Both the position numbers and the translations under genes were made by a program. A stretch of 64,000 bases of DNA from Branchinecta lynchi (Eukaryota; Arthropoda; Branchiopoda; Anostraca; Branchinectidae). Position 1 is the stretch's first letter. Every line of letters starts with the position of its first letter. Shown in pieces: positions 12,898-24,171 of this stretch. The stretch lies in NCBI GenBank assembly GCA_023053575.1, contig JAKZAP010000115.1, positions 62,001 to 126,000 on the forward strand. Direction: 5' to 3'. Under the pieces are notes generated by a model. The model did no database searches. It saw nothing but the letters and a program-made list of their open reading frames with translations, and was not told the DNA's origin.

Positions 12898-15850
12898 TTG
12901 TTTTCCCACAAGGATTGTTTTCTCACAAGGTTTGTTTTCCCACTGTGTTGGTTTTCCCAAAAGGTTCGCTTTCCCGCAAGGTTGGTTTTCCCACAAGGTT
13001 GGTTTTCCCGCAGGGTTTGTTTCCCCATAAGGTTGGTTTTCCCACAAGGTTTGTTTTCTCACAAGGTTTGTTTTCCCACTAGGTTGGTTTTCCCACAAGG
13101 TTTGTTTTCCCACAAGGTTTGTTTACCCACAAGGTTTGTTTTCCCCCAAGGTTGGTTTTCCCGCAAGGTTGGTTTTCCCATAAGGTTGGTTTTCCCACAA
13201 GGTTGGTTTTCCCGCAAGGTTAGTTTTCCCACAAGGTCTGATTTAACACAATGTTTGTTTTCCCACAAGGTTTGTTTCCCCACAAGGTTTGTTTTCCCAA
13301 AAGGTTTGTTTTCTCACAAGGTTTGTTTTCCCACTGTTCTGGTTTTCCCACAAGGTTGTCTTTCCCAGAAGGTTTGTTTTCCCATAAGGTTTGTTTTCCC
13401 TCAAGATTTGTTTTTCCTTTAGGTTGGCTTTCCCACAAGGTTGGTTTTCCCACAACGTTAGTTTTCTCACAAGGTTGGTTTTCCCACAGGGTTTGTTTCC
13501 CCATAAGGTTTGTTTTCCCACAAGGTTTGTTTTCCCACAAGCTTTGTTTTCCCCCAAGGTTGGTTTTCCCGCAATGTTGGTTTTCCCACAAGGTTTGTTT
13601 CCCCACAAGGTTTGTTTTCCCAAAAGGTTTGTTTTCTCACAAGGTTTGTTTTCCCTCAAGATTTGTTTTTCCTCTAGGTTGGCTTTCCCACAAGGTTGGT
13701 TTTCCCACAACGTTAGTTTTCTCACAAGGTTGGTTTTCCCACAGGGTTTGTTTCCCCATAAGGTTTGTTTTCCCACAAGGTTTGTTTTCCCACAAGATTT
13801 GTTTTCCCACAAGGTTGGTTTTCCCGCAGGGTTTGTTTTCCCACAAGGTTAGTTTTCCCGAAAGGTTTGTTTCCCCACAAGGCTGGTTTACCCACAAGGT
13901 TGGTTTTCATGCAGGGTTTGTTTTCCCACAAGGTTAGTTTTCCCGCAAGGTTTGTTTCCCCACAAGGTTTGTTTTCCCACAAGGATTGTTTTCTCACAAG
14001 GTTTGTTTTCCCACTAGGTTTGTTTCCCCACAAGGTTTGTTTACCCACAAGGTTTGTTTCCCCACAAGGTTTGTTTTCCCACAAGGATTGTTTTCTCACA
14101 AGGTTTGTTTTCCCACTGTGTTGGTTTTCCGAAAAGGTTCGCTTTCCTGCAAGGTTGGTTTTCCCACAAGGTTGGTTTTCCCGCAGGGTTTGTTTCCCCA
14201 TAAGGTTTGTTTTCCCACAAGGTTTGTTTTCTCACAAGGTTTGTTTTCCTACTAGGTTGGTTTTCCCACAAGGTTTGTTTTCCCACAAGGTTTGTTTTCC
14301 CACAAGGTTTGTTTTCCCCCAAGGTTGGTTTTCCTGCAAGGTTGGTTTTCCCAAAAGGTTGGTTTTCCCACAAGGTTGGTTTTCCCGCAAGGTTAGTTTT
14401 CCCAAAAGGTTTGTTTTCCCCCAAGGTTGGTTTTCCCGCAATGTTGGTTTTCCCACAAGGTTTGTTTTCCCACTGTGTTGGTTTTCCCAAAAGGTTCGCT
14501 TTCCCGCAAAGGTTGGTTTTCCCACAAGGTTTGTTTCCCCACAAGGTTTGTTTTCCCACAAGGTTTGTTTTCCCACAAGGTTTGTTTTCCCACAAGGTTT
14601 GTTTTCCCACAAGGTTTGTTTTGCCACAAGGTTGGTTTTCCAGAAAGGTTTGTTTCCCCACAAGGTTGGTTTTCCCACAAGGTTTGTTTTCCCGCAGGGT
14701 TTGTTTTCCCACAAGGTTAGTTTTCCCGCAAGGTTTGTTTTCCCACAAGGTTAGTTTTCCCACAAGGTTTGTTTCCCCACAAGGTTTGTTTCCCCACAAG
14801 GTTTGTTTTCCCACAAGGATTGTTTTCTCACAAGGTTTGTTTTCCCACTGTGTTGGTTTTCCCAAAAGGTTCGCTTTCCCGCAAGGTTGGTTTTCCCACA
14901 AGGTTGGTTTTCCCGCAGGGTTTGTTTCCCCATAAGGTTGGTTTTCCCACAAGGTTTGTTTTCTCACAAGGTTTGTTTTCCCACTAGGTTGGTTTTCCCA
15001 CAAGGTTTGTTTTCCCACAAGGTTTGTTTACCCACAAGGTTTGTTTTCCCCCAAGGTTGGTTTTCCCGCAAGGTTGGTTTTCCCATAAGGTTGGTTTTCC
15101 CACAAGGTTGGTTTTCCCGCAAGGTTAGTTTTCCCACAAGGTCTGATTTAACACAATGTTTGTTTTCCCACAAGGTTTGTTTCCCTACAAGGTTTGTTTT
15201 CCCAAAAGGTTTGTTTTCTCACAAGGTTTGTTTTCCCACTGTTTTGGTTTTCCCACAAGGTTGTCTTTCCCAGAAGGTTTGTTTTCCCACAAGGTTTGTT
15301 TTCCCTCAAGATTTGTTTTTCCTTTAGGTTGGCTTTCCCACAAGGTTGGTTTTCCCACAACGTTAGTTTTCTCACAAGGTTGGTTTTCCCACAGGGTTTG
15401 TTTCCCCATAAGGTTTGTTTTCCCACAAGGTTTGTTTTCCCACAAGCTTTGTTTTCCCCCAAGGTTGGTTTTCCCGCAATGTTGGTTTTCCCACAAGGTT
15501 TGTTTCCCCACAAGGTTTGTTTTCCCAAAAGGTTTGTTTTCTCACAAGGTTTGTTTTCCCTCAAGATTTGTTTTTCCTCTAGGTTGGCTTTCCCACAAGG
15601 TTGGTTTTCCCACAACGTTAGTTTTCTCACAAGGTTGGTTTTCCCACAGGGTTTGTTTCCCCATAAGGTTTGTTTTCCCACAAGGTTTGTTTTCCCACAA
15701 GATTTGTTTTCCCACAAGGTTGGTTTTCCCGCAGGGTTTGTTTTCCCACAAGGTTAGTTTTCCCGAAAGGTTTGTTTCCCCACAAGGTTGGTTTACCCAC
15801 AAGGTTGGTTTTCATGCAGGGTTTGTTTTCCCACAAGGTTAGTTTTCCCG
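12898..15850. repeat. Higher-order duplication inside the 17-bp array (1905-bp offset)
   Basis: The blocks around 12898-13937 and 14803-15842 carry the same unusual variants in the same order with a constant offset of 1905 bp (112 units plus 1 bp). A rare divergent unit, GGTCTGATTTAACACAATG, marks it at 13235 and 15140 and also occurs near 811 and 11366. A second block family starts near 6747, 8139 and 10229 (offsets 1392 and 2090 bp). Confidence 0.7.
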
Positions 15851-17854
15851 CAAGGTTTGTTTCCCCACAAGGTTTGTTTTCCCACAAGGATTGTTTTCTC
15901 ACAAGGTTTGTTTTCCCACTAGGTTTGTTTCCCCACAAGGTTTGTTTACCCACAAGGTTTGTTTTCCCCCAAGGTTGGTTTTCCCGCAAGGTTGGTTTTC
16001 CCACAAGGTTTGTTTTCCCACTGTGTTGGTTTTCCCAAAAGGTTCACTTTCCCACAAGGTTGGTTTTCCCACAAGGTTGGTTTTCCCGCAGGGTTGCTTT
16101 CCCCATAAGGTTGGTTTTCCCACAAGGTTTGTTTTCCCACAAGGTTTGTTTCCCCACTAGCTTTGTTTTCCCCCAAGGTTGGTTTTCCCGCAATGTTGGT
16201 TTTCCCACAAGGTTTGTTTTCCCACTGTGTTGGTTTTCCCAAAAGTTTCGCTTTCCCGCAAAGGTTGGTTTTCCCACAAGGTTTGTTTCCCCACAAGGTT
16301 TGTTTTCCCACAAGGTTTGTTTTCCCACAAGGTTGGTTTTCCCGAAAGGTTTGTTTCCCCACAAGGTTGGTTTTCCCACAAGGTTGGTTTTCCCGCAGGG
16401 TTTGTTTTCCCACAAGGTTAGTTTTCCCGCAAGGTTTGTTTTCCCACAAGGTTAGTTTTCCCACAAGGTTTGTTTCCCCACAAGGTTTGTTTCCCCACAA
16501 GGTTTGTTTTCCCACAAGGATTGTTTTCTCACAAGGTTTGTTTTCCCACTGTGTTGGTTTTCCGAAAAGATTCGCTTTCCTGCAAGGTTGGTTTTCCCAC
16601 AAGGTTGGTTTTCCCGCAGGGTTTGTTTCCCCATAAGGTTTGTTTTCCCACAAGGTTTGTTTTCTCACAAGGTTTGTTTTCCTACTAGGTTGGTTTTCCC
16701 ACAAGGTTTGTTTTCCCACAAGGTTTGTTTTCCCACAAGGTTTGTTTTCCCCCAAGGTTGGTTTTCCTGCAAGGTTGGTTTTCCCAAAAGGTTGGTTTTC
16801 CCACAAGGTTGGTTTTCCCGCAAGGTTAGTTTTCCCAAAAGGTTTGTTTTCCCACAAGGTTGGTTTTCCCGAAAGGTTTGTTTCCCCACAAGGTTGGTTT
16901 TCCCACAAGGTTGGTTTTCCCGCAGGGTTTGTTTTCCCACAAGGTTAGTTTTCCCGCAAGGTTTGTTTCCCCACCAGGTTTGTTTTCCCACAAGGATTGT
17001 TTTCCCACAAGGTTTGTTTTCCCACTAGGTTTGTTTCCCCACAAGGTTTGTTTTCCCACAAGGTTTGTTTTCCCCCAAGGTTGGTTTTCCCGCAAGGTTG
17101 GTTTTCCCACAAGGTTTGTTTTCCCACTGTGTTGGTTTTCCCAAAAGGTTTGCTTTCTCACAAGGTTGGTTTTCCCACAAGGTTGGTTTTCCCACAAGGT
17201 TGGTTTTCCCGCAGGGTTGCTTTCCCCATAAGGTTGGTTTTCCCACAAGGTTTGTTTTCTCAAAAGGTTTGTTTTCCCACTAGGTTGTTTTTCCCACTAG
17301 GTTGGTTTTCCCACAAGGTTTGTTTTCCCACAAGCTTTGTTTTCTCCCAATTTTGGTTTTCCCGCAAGGTTGGTTTTCCCAAAAGGTTCGCTTTCCCGCA
17401 AGGTTGGTTTTCCCACAAGGTTTGTTTCCCCACAAGGTTTGTTTTCTCACAAGGTTTGTTTTCCCACAAGGTTTGTTTTCCCAAAAGGTTTGTTTTCCCA
17501 CAAGGTTTGTTTTCCCACAAGGTTGGTTTTCCCGAAAGGTTTGTTTCCCCACAAGGTTGGTTTTCCCACAAGGTTGGTTTTCCCGCAGGGTTTGTTTTCC
17601 CACAAGGTTAGTTTTCCCGCAAGTTTTGTTTTCCCACAAGGTTAGTTGTCCCACAAGGTTTGTTTCCCCACAAGGTTTGTTTCCCCACAAGGTTTGTTTT
17701 CCCACAATGATTGTTTTCTCACAAGGTTTGTTTTCCCACTGTGTTGGTTTTCCCAAAAGGTTCGCTTTCCCGCAAGGTTGGTTTTCCCGCAAGGTTTGTT
17801 TTCTCACAAGGTTTGTTTTCCCACTAGGTTTGTTTCCCCACAAGGTTTGTTTTC

Positions 17855-18592
17855 ATTTTGAACCCTCTTTTTACGCTTTTTAGTATATATGTGCATTTTA
17901 AAGAGTCTAGAAGATGTCAAGTATTAACCCCAGACTGAACGGTCAGCCCTCCTTTTCCGGCCAAGCTAGTTGTTTTCTTTTAACCCAACAGTTAAGCTGT
18001 TAGCCTAACAGTTGAACTCAATCTAATCTCCATCTAAACTGTTCAGTTACAATTCAACTGTTGAGTTACAGCTCAACTGTTCAGTCCAACTCAACTGTTA
18101 AGTTACAACTCAACCTTTGAGTAAAGATATTCATTTCCAAGAGTCTGGGAGCTGTCAAGGATCAACTCAACAGTCTAATTATAACTGAAACAGTCGAGTT
18201 GTAACTGATCTTTGAGTAATATCACATAAAAAGAAAAATATTAAGATTTTCTATTTGATTTTGTAACTGATCAGTTGGCACAGAATCAGATCCCTTGACC
18301 TGTAGCTCAAAGGTTGAGATGGAACTCAACATTTGAGCTGTAACTTAACATTTGAGTTGGAGCTGAACAGTTGAGCTGCAACTCAACAGTTGAGTTGTAA
18401 CTTAACAGTTTAGTTGGAGATTAGATTGAGTTTAACTGTTGGGCTAACAGCTTAACTGTTGGGTTAAAAGAAAACGACTAGCGTGGCCGGAGAAGGAGGG
18501 CCAACCGTTCAGTCTGGGGTTCATACTTGACAGCTCCTAGACTCTTTATAATGCACAAATTTACTAAAAAGCGTAAAAAGAGGGTTCAAAAT
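17855..18592. repeat. Large imperfect palindrome at the minisatellite/D-repeat boundary
   Basis: The left arm 17855-18121 is the reverse complement of the right arm 18306-18592, with only scattered differences plus indels of about 20 bp; about 185 bp lie between them. Both arms start at the ATTTTGAACCCTCTTTTTACG end, pass through a CCGGCCA..CTAG segment and end at CTCAACCTTTGAG. The outer edge of the left arm coincides with the last 17-bp unit. This is where the D family changes orientation. Confidence 0.85.
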
Positions 18593-18600
18593 TCATCTGA

Positions 18601-19553
18601 AGGAAAAACATTTGAGTTCAAAATTATTATTTTTCACTTTTGAACATCATTTGAAAAGAAATCATAAGTACTTTAAAAAAATAATTGTCTGTAAAAATTG
18701 AGTTGTAACTCAATAGTTGAGTTGTAACTTAACAGTTGAGTTGGAACCCAACAGTTGAGTTGGACCCCAACAGTTGAATTGTAACTCAACAGTTGAGTGG
18801 GAAATGAACAGTTTAGTTGGAGACTAGATTGAGTTTAACTGTTAGGCTAACAGCTTAACTGTTGGGTTAAAAAAAAAGACTAGCTTGGCCGGAAAAGGAG
18901 GGCTAACCGTTCAGTCTGGGGTGTTGGAGGTAGACGGAGGTTATGTGGACGTTCAAATGTTAGGCTAACAGCCTAAACATTGAGTTTAAAACGAAATTTT
19001 ATTATTGTCCTTTTTAATTGAGCTGTAACTGAACAGTTGAGTTGTTGGTTTAAAATGTTAGGGTAACAACCTAACAGTTGAGTTCAAAGAGAAAATCTTA
19101 TTATTTTTCTTTTTATGTGATATTACTCAAAGATCAGTTACAACTCGACTGTTTTAGTTATAATTAGACTGTTGAGTTGATACTTGACAGCTCGCAGACT
19201 CTTTGAAATGCATATCTTTACTCAAAGGTTGAGTTGGAACTCAACAGTGGAGCTGTAACTTAACAGTTGAGTTGGAACCCAACGGTTGAGCTGTAACACA
19301 GCAGTTGAGTTGGAACTGAACAGTTGAGCTGCAACTTAACAGTTGAATTGTAACTGAACAGTTTAGTTGGAGATTAGATTGAGTTCAACTGTTAGGTTAA
19401 CAGCTTAACTGTTAGGTTAAAAGGAAACAACTAGCGTTGCCGGAAAAAGAGGGCTGACTGTTCAGTCTGGGGTGAATACGTGGCAGCTCCTAGACTCTTT
19501 AAAATGCACATATATACTAAAAAACGTAAAAAGAGGGTTCAAAATTCATTTGC
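18601..19553. repeat. D-family higher-order repeat, copy 1 (953 bp)
   Basis: It starts at the AGGAAAAACATTTGAG landmark. It contains a run of palindromic 19-bp units (TTGAGTTGTAACTCAACAG type; five units before the TTTAGTTGG end), then two related halves, each ending in a CCGGAAAAGGAGGGCT..TTCAGTCTGGGG segment. A short stop-free stretch at 19472-19681 falls in the repeat and has no recognisable product. Confidence 0.85.
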
Positions 19554-20545
19554 AGGAAAAACATTTGAGGTCAAACTTATTATTTTTCACTTTTGAACAT
19601 CATTTGAAAAGAAATCATTTGTACTTTAAAAAAAATAATTGTCTGCAAAAATTGAGTTGTAACTCAATAGTTGAGTTCTAACTTAACAGTTGAGTTGGAA
19701 CCCAACAGTTGAGTTGGACCCCAACAGTTGAATTGTAACTCAACAGTTGAGTTGGAGCGTAACAGTTGAGCTGAAACTCAACAGTTGAGTTGTAACTTAA
19801 CAGTTTAGTTGGAGACTAGATTGAGTTTAACTGTTAGGCTAACAGCTTAACTGTTGGGTTAAAAAAAAAGACTAGCTTGGCCGGAAAAGGAGGGCTAACC
19901 GTTCAGTCTGGGGTGTTGGAGGTAGACGGAGGTTATGTGGACGTTCAAATGTTAGGCTAACAGCCTAAACATTGAGTATAAAACGAAATTTTATTATTGT
20001 CCTTTTTAGTTGAGCTGTAACTGAACAGTTGAGTTGTTGGTTTAAAATGTTAGGGTAACAACCTAACAGTTGAGTTCAAAGAGAAAATCTTATTATTTTT
20101 CTTTTTATGTGATATTACTCAAAGATCAGTTACAACTCGACTGTTTTAGTTATAATTAGACTGTTGAGTTGATACTTGACAGCTCGCAGACTCTTTGAAA
20201 TGCATATCTTTACTCAAAGGTTGAGTTGGAACTCAACAGTGGAGCTGTAACTTAACAGTTGAGTTGGAACCCAACGGTTGAGCTGTAACACAGCAGTTGA
20301 GTTGGAACTGAACAGTTGAGCTGCAACTTAACAGTTGAATTGTAACTGAACAGTTTAGTTGGAGATTAGATTGAGTTCAACTGTTAGGCTAGCAGCTTAA
20401 CTGTTAGGTTAAAAGAAAACAACTAGCGTTGCCGGAAAAGGAGGGCTGACTGTTCAGTCTGGGGTTAATACGTGGCAGCTCCTAGACTCTTTAAAATGCA
20501 CATATATACCAAAAAACGTAAAAAGAGGGTTCAAAATTCATTTGC
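19554..20545. repeat. D-family higher-order repeat, copy 2 (992 bp)
   Basis: Same order of landmarks as copy 1. The extra length is accounted for by two more 19-bp units (seven instead of five) in the run after the GTCTGCAAAAATTGAG segment. Confidence 0.85.
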
Positions 20546-21575
20546 AGGAAAAATATTTGAGGTCAAACTTATTATTTTTCACTTTTGAACATCATTTGAA
20601 AAGAAATCATTTGTACTTTAAAAAAAATAATTGTCTGTAAAAATTGAGTTGTAACTCAATAGTTGAGTTGTAACTTAACAGTTGAGTTGGAACCCAACAG
20701 TTGAGTTGGACCCGAACAGTTGAATTGTAACTCAACAGTTGAGTGGGAACTGAACAGTTGAGCTGTAACTCAACAGTTGAGTTGGAACGTAACAGCTGAG
20801 CTGAAACTCAACAGTTGAGTTGTAACTTAACAGTTTAGTTGGAGACTAGATTGAGTTTAACTGTTAGGCTAACAGCTTAACTGTTGGGTTAAAAAAAAAG
20901 ACTAGCTTGGCCGGAAAAGGAGGGCTAACCGTTCAGTCTGGGGTGTTGGAGGTAGACGGAGGTTATGTGGACGTTCAAATGTTAGGCTAACAGCCTAAAC
21001 ATTGAGTATAAAACGAAATTTTATTATTGTCCTTTTTAGTTGAGCTGTAACTGAACAGTTGAGTTGTTGGTTTAAAATGTTACGGTAACAACCTAACAGT
21101 TGAGTTCAAAGAGGAAATCTTACTATTTTTCTTTTTAGGTGATATTACTCAAAGATCAGTTACAACTCGACTGTTTTAGTTATAATTAGACTGTTGAGTT
21201 GATACTTGACAGCTCGCAGACTCTTTGAAATGCATATCTTTACTCAAAGGTTGAGTTGGAACTCAACAGTGGATCTGTAACTTAACAGTTGAGTTGGAAC
21301 CCAACGGTTGAGCTGTAACACAGCAGTTGAGTTGGAACTGAACAGTTGAGCTGCAACTTAACAGTTGAATTGTAACTGAACAGTTTAGTTGGAGATTAGA
21401 TTGAGTTCAACTGTTAGGCTAACAGCTTAACTGTTAGGTTAAAAGAAAACAACTAGCGTTGCCGGAAAAGGAGGGCTGACTGTTCAGTCTGGGGTTAATA
21501 CGTGGCAGCTCCTAGACTCTTTAAAATGCACATATATACCAAAAAATGTAAAAAGAGGGTTCAAAATTCATTTGC
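20546..21575. repeat. D-family higher-order repeat, copy 3 (1030 bp)
   Basis: Same architecture with nine 19-bp units, two more than copy 2. Outside the 19-bp run it is almost identical to copies 2 and 4. Confidence 0.85.
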
Positions 21576-22604
21576 AGGAAAAAAATTTGAGGTCAAACTT
21601 ATTATTTTTCATTTTTGAACATCATTTGAAAAGAAATCATTTGTACTTTAAAAAAAATAATTGTCTGTAAAAATTGAGTTGTAACTCAATAGTTGAGTTG
21701 TAACTTAACAGTTGAGTTGCAACCCAACAGTTGAGTTGGACCCCAACAGTTGAATTGTAACTCAACAGTTGAGTGGGAACTGAACAGTTGAGCTGTAACT
21801 CAACAGTTGAGTTGGAACGTAACAGCTGAGCTGAAACTCAACAGTTGAGTTGTAACTTAACAGTTTAGTTGGAGACTAGATTGAGTTTAACTGTTAGGCT
21901 AACAGCTTAACTGTTGGGTTAAAAAAAAAGACTAGCTTGGCCGGAAAAGGAGGGCTAACCGTTCAGTCTGGGGTGTTGGAGGTAGACGGAGGTTATGTGG
22001 ACGTTCAAATGTTAGGCTAACAGCCTAAACATTGAGTATAAAACGAAATTTTATTATTGTCCTTTTTAGTTGAGCTGTAACTGAACAGTTGAGTTGTTGG
22101 TTTTAATGTTAGGGTAACAACCTAACAGTTGAGTTCAAAGAGAAAATCTTTTTATTTATCTTTTTATGTGATATTACTCAAAGATCAGTTACAACTCGAC
22201 TGTTTTAGTTATAATTAGACTGTTGAGTTGATACTTGACAGCTCCCAGACTCTTTGAAATGCATATCTTTACTCAAAGGTTGAGTTGGAACTCAACAGTT
22301 GAGCTGTAACTTAACAGTTGAGTTGGAACCCAACGGTTGAGCTGTAACTCAGCAGTTGAGTTGGAACTGAACAGTTGAGCTGCAACTTAACAGTTGAATT
22401 GTAACTGAACAGTTTAGTTGGAGATTAGATTGAGTTCAACTGTTAGGCTAACAGCTTAACTGTTAGGTTAAAAGAAAACAACTAGCGTTGCCGGAAAAGG
22501 AGGGCTGACTGTTCAGTCTGGGGTTAATACATGGCAGCTCCTAGACTCTTTAAAATGCACATATATACTAAAAAACGTAAAAAGAGGGTTCATAATTCAT
22601 TTGC
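21576..22604. repeat. D-family higher-order repeat, copy 4 (1029 bp)
   Basis: Nine 19-bp units, as in copy 3, with scattered point changes. It closely matches copy 3 over its whole length, which suggests a recent duplication. Confidence 0.85.
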
Positions 22605-23010
22605 AGGAAAAACATTTGAGGTCAAACTTATTATTTTTCACTTTTGAACATCATTTGAAAAGAAATCATTTGTACTTTAAAAAAAATAATTGTCTGTAAA
22701 AATTGAGGTGTAACTCGATAGTTGAGTTGTAACTTAACAGTTGAGTTGGAACCCAACAGTTGAGTTGGACCCCAACAGTTGAATTGTAACAGTTTAGTTT
22801 AGCTAAACTGCTGACTGTTCAGTCTGGGGTTAATACGTGGCAGCTCCTAGACTCTTTAAAATGCACATATATACTACATTTGAGGTCAAACTTATTATTT
22901 TTCACTTTTGAACATCATTTGAAAAGAAATCATTTGTACTTTAAAAAAATAATTGTATGGAAAAGTTGAGTTGTAACTCAACAGTTGAGTTGTAACTCAA
23001 AAGTTGAGTT
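22605..23010. repeat. D-family higher-order repeat, truncated and rearranged copy 5
   Basis: The copy starts normally. After about 190 bp it jumps from the 19-bp run straight to the distal TTCAGTCTGGGGTTAATACG segment, then to a second, internally deleted AACATCATTTGAAAAG segment. Most of the unit is missing. This is the right edge of the ordered D array. Confidence 0.75.
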
Positions 23011-23160
23011 TTAACACAACTCACCTCCACCTAACCTCCGCCTCCCTCCAACACCCCATACTTATCCTCCTCCTTCTCACCTCATCCCTTCGAGTCACTA
23101 GCCTGTCTATAGCCTAAGTGTGTATTCTCATCTATTTTATGAGGAGGAGTTGCGGTTTTT
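23011..23160. other. Pyrimidine-rich spacer with an inverted D fragment
   Basis: The stretch CACCTCCACCTAACCTCCGC...CCAACACCCC resembles the reverse complement of the TGTTGGAGGTAGACGGAGG part of the D repeat. The rest is C/T-rich with no recognised feature. Confidence 0.45.
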
Positions 23161-23570
23161 AAGGAGATACCTTTGTGAGATGCGTTAAGGATACTCCTGT
23201 GTGGAGTGCTTTAAGGAAATACCTGCGTTTTTTCCAACTTCAACGCTTTAAAAAAAATACCATGAATGCCTCGGATCTTCACAAGAAACACACCATTCGC
23301 TCTAGTTTTTCGCGCTCTATCTAATCATACTTTCTTTATTTTAAAAAGTTAAATTTTAAGATTTTCTTCCTTCATTCCCCCAGCTACGCATGAATGTTCA
23401 CGCAAAGGATGCCTGATTGGGGTGCTTTAAGGAAATAGGGGAGAGTTGGCTATTAAGGAGATAAAAGACATATCAAATTAAAGTTTAAGATTTTCTTCAG
23501 TTAATCCCCCAGCTACGCACGAATGCCCAAGCAAAGGTTTCCTGGTTGGAGTGCTTTAAAGGACCCCTGG
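23161..23570. repeat. E-family block (plus orientation, two cores)
   Basis: Degenerate 26-bp units of the type AAGGAGATACCTGTG..GGAGTGCTTT flank two copies of the E core, recognised by CCCAGCTACGCACGAATG near 23380 and 23511. The core also carries the imperfect inverted repeat ATCCAAG..CTTGGAT in fuller copies. No coding potential is seen. Confidence 0.75.
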
Positions 23571-23985
23571 TGCTTATTCTGCCTTTTCTAATATACATAG
23601 CTCCCATATAGAATTATAAGTTTCTAGAATCCCCATCTTTCTCCATTGTTTCGTTTCGCAACTGCGAAGTTTTAGCGATTTTTCGGCATTGCCGAGTTTT
23701 CCCGTCAACCAAAGAAAAGTTTGCCGGCATCTTCATTTTCCGCTGACAACTCTTTCACACATAAGGATGTGAAAATCTTCTGTTTTTTACTTCTTTTATT
23801 TGCTTAGTTTTCCAACTTTTTAACCACGTCACAGTCAGTTTTCAAACGATTTGCCTCCAGCCGCCGCATCTGAGAGCAGGAAGGCTGGATAGAGTCGACA
23901 AGATCTAACAAGAAAATCGCTAAGTTCAGATGGAAAGTAATTGTATTTTCGAAAAGCATTTTTTCTGACCAGTTTCATGGAGTAA
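23571..23985. repeat. Unclassified ~415-bp element, copy 1
   Basis: This segment and 24172-24585 are homologous end to end with many substitutions. Shared landmarks in order are TTATTCTGCC, the GGCATTGCCGAG palindrome-containing stretch, CTGACAACTCTTTCACACA, and GCAGGAAGGCTGGATA. Both copies follow GTGCTTTAAA of a 26-bp unit. Neither has an open frame of note or obvious terminal repeats. Confidence 0.65.
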
Positions 23986-24171
23986 AGATCATTTCTAGTA
24001 AGAGTTGTGCTTTAAGGAGATAGCTTTGTGGTGTATTTAATGAGATACCTGTGTGTAGTGTTTTAAAGTCAAACCTGTGTGTAGTGCATTAAGGAGATAC
24101 CTGTGCGAAGAGCTTTAAGGAAATACATGCGTGGAGTACTTTAAGGAAATACCTGCGAGTAGTGCTTTAAA
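23986..24171. repeat. 26-bp minisatellite run between the two 415-bp elements
   Basis: About six degenerate 26-bp E-type units (..TTTAAGGARATACCTGYG..) in plus orientation. Confidence 0.7.

Larger units (their letters stand above)
1..17854. repeat. 17-bp minisatellite array, at least 17.8 kb
   Basis: Uninterrupted head-to-tail tandem array of a 17-bp unit close to GGTTTGTTTTCCCACAA, with common variants GGTTGGTTTTCCCGCAA, GGTTCGCTTTCCCGCAA and a CACTGTGTTGG-type unit. The window opens inside the array, so its true left end is not seen. The right end is sharp: the last unit runs into ATTTTGAACCC at 17855. The consensus has no TAA, TAG or TGA on either strand in any phase, and 17 is not a multiple of 3, so every frame cycles through all phases and stays open. 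Stop-free runs therefore occur in all six frames (more than 480 codons on the minus strand at 4611-6062) and read as 17-residue periodic peptides such as FPQGLFSHKVCFPTRFV (plus) and GKQTLWENKPCGKTNLV (minus). GGTTAG variants supply most of the stops. I call no gene here. Confidence 0.97.

Noticed and set aside
1..17854. Dozens of long open frames on both strands resembling a repetitive protein family
   Set aside because: They follow from a stop-free 17-bp unit whose length is not a multiple of 3. All frames are equally open, with no start context, splice structure or frame preference.
1..17854. CRISPR array
   Set aside because: Units are contiguous 17-mers with no unique spacers, and the context is animal satellite DNA.
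1..17854. Telomeric or subtelomeric repeat
   Set aside because: The unit does not match TTAGGG-type or other known telomere repeats, and both a palindrome and further satellites follow it.
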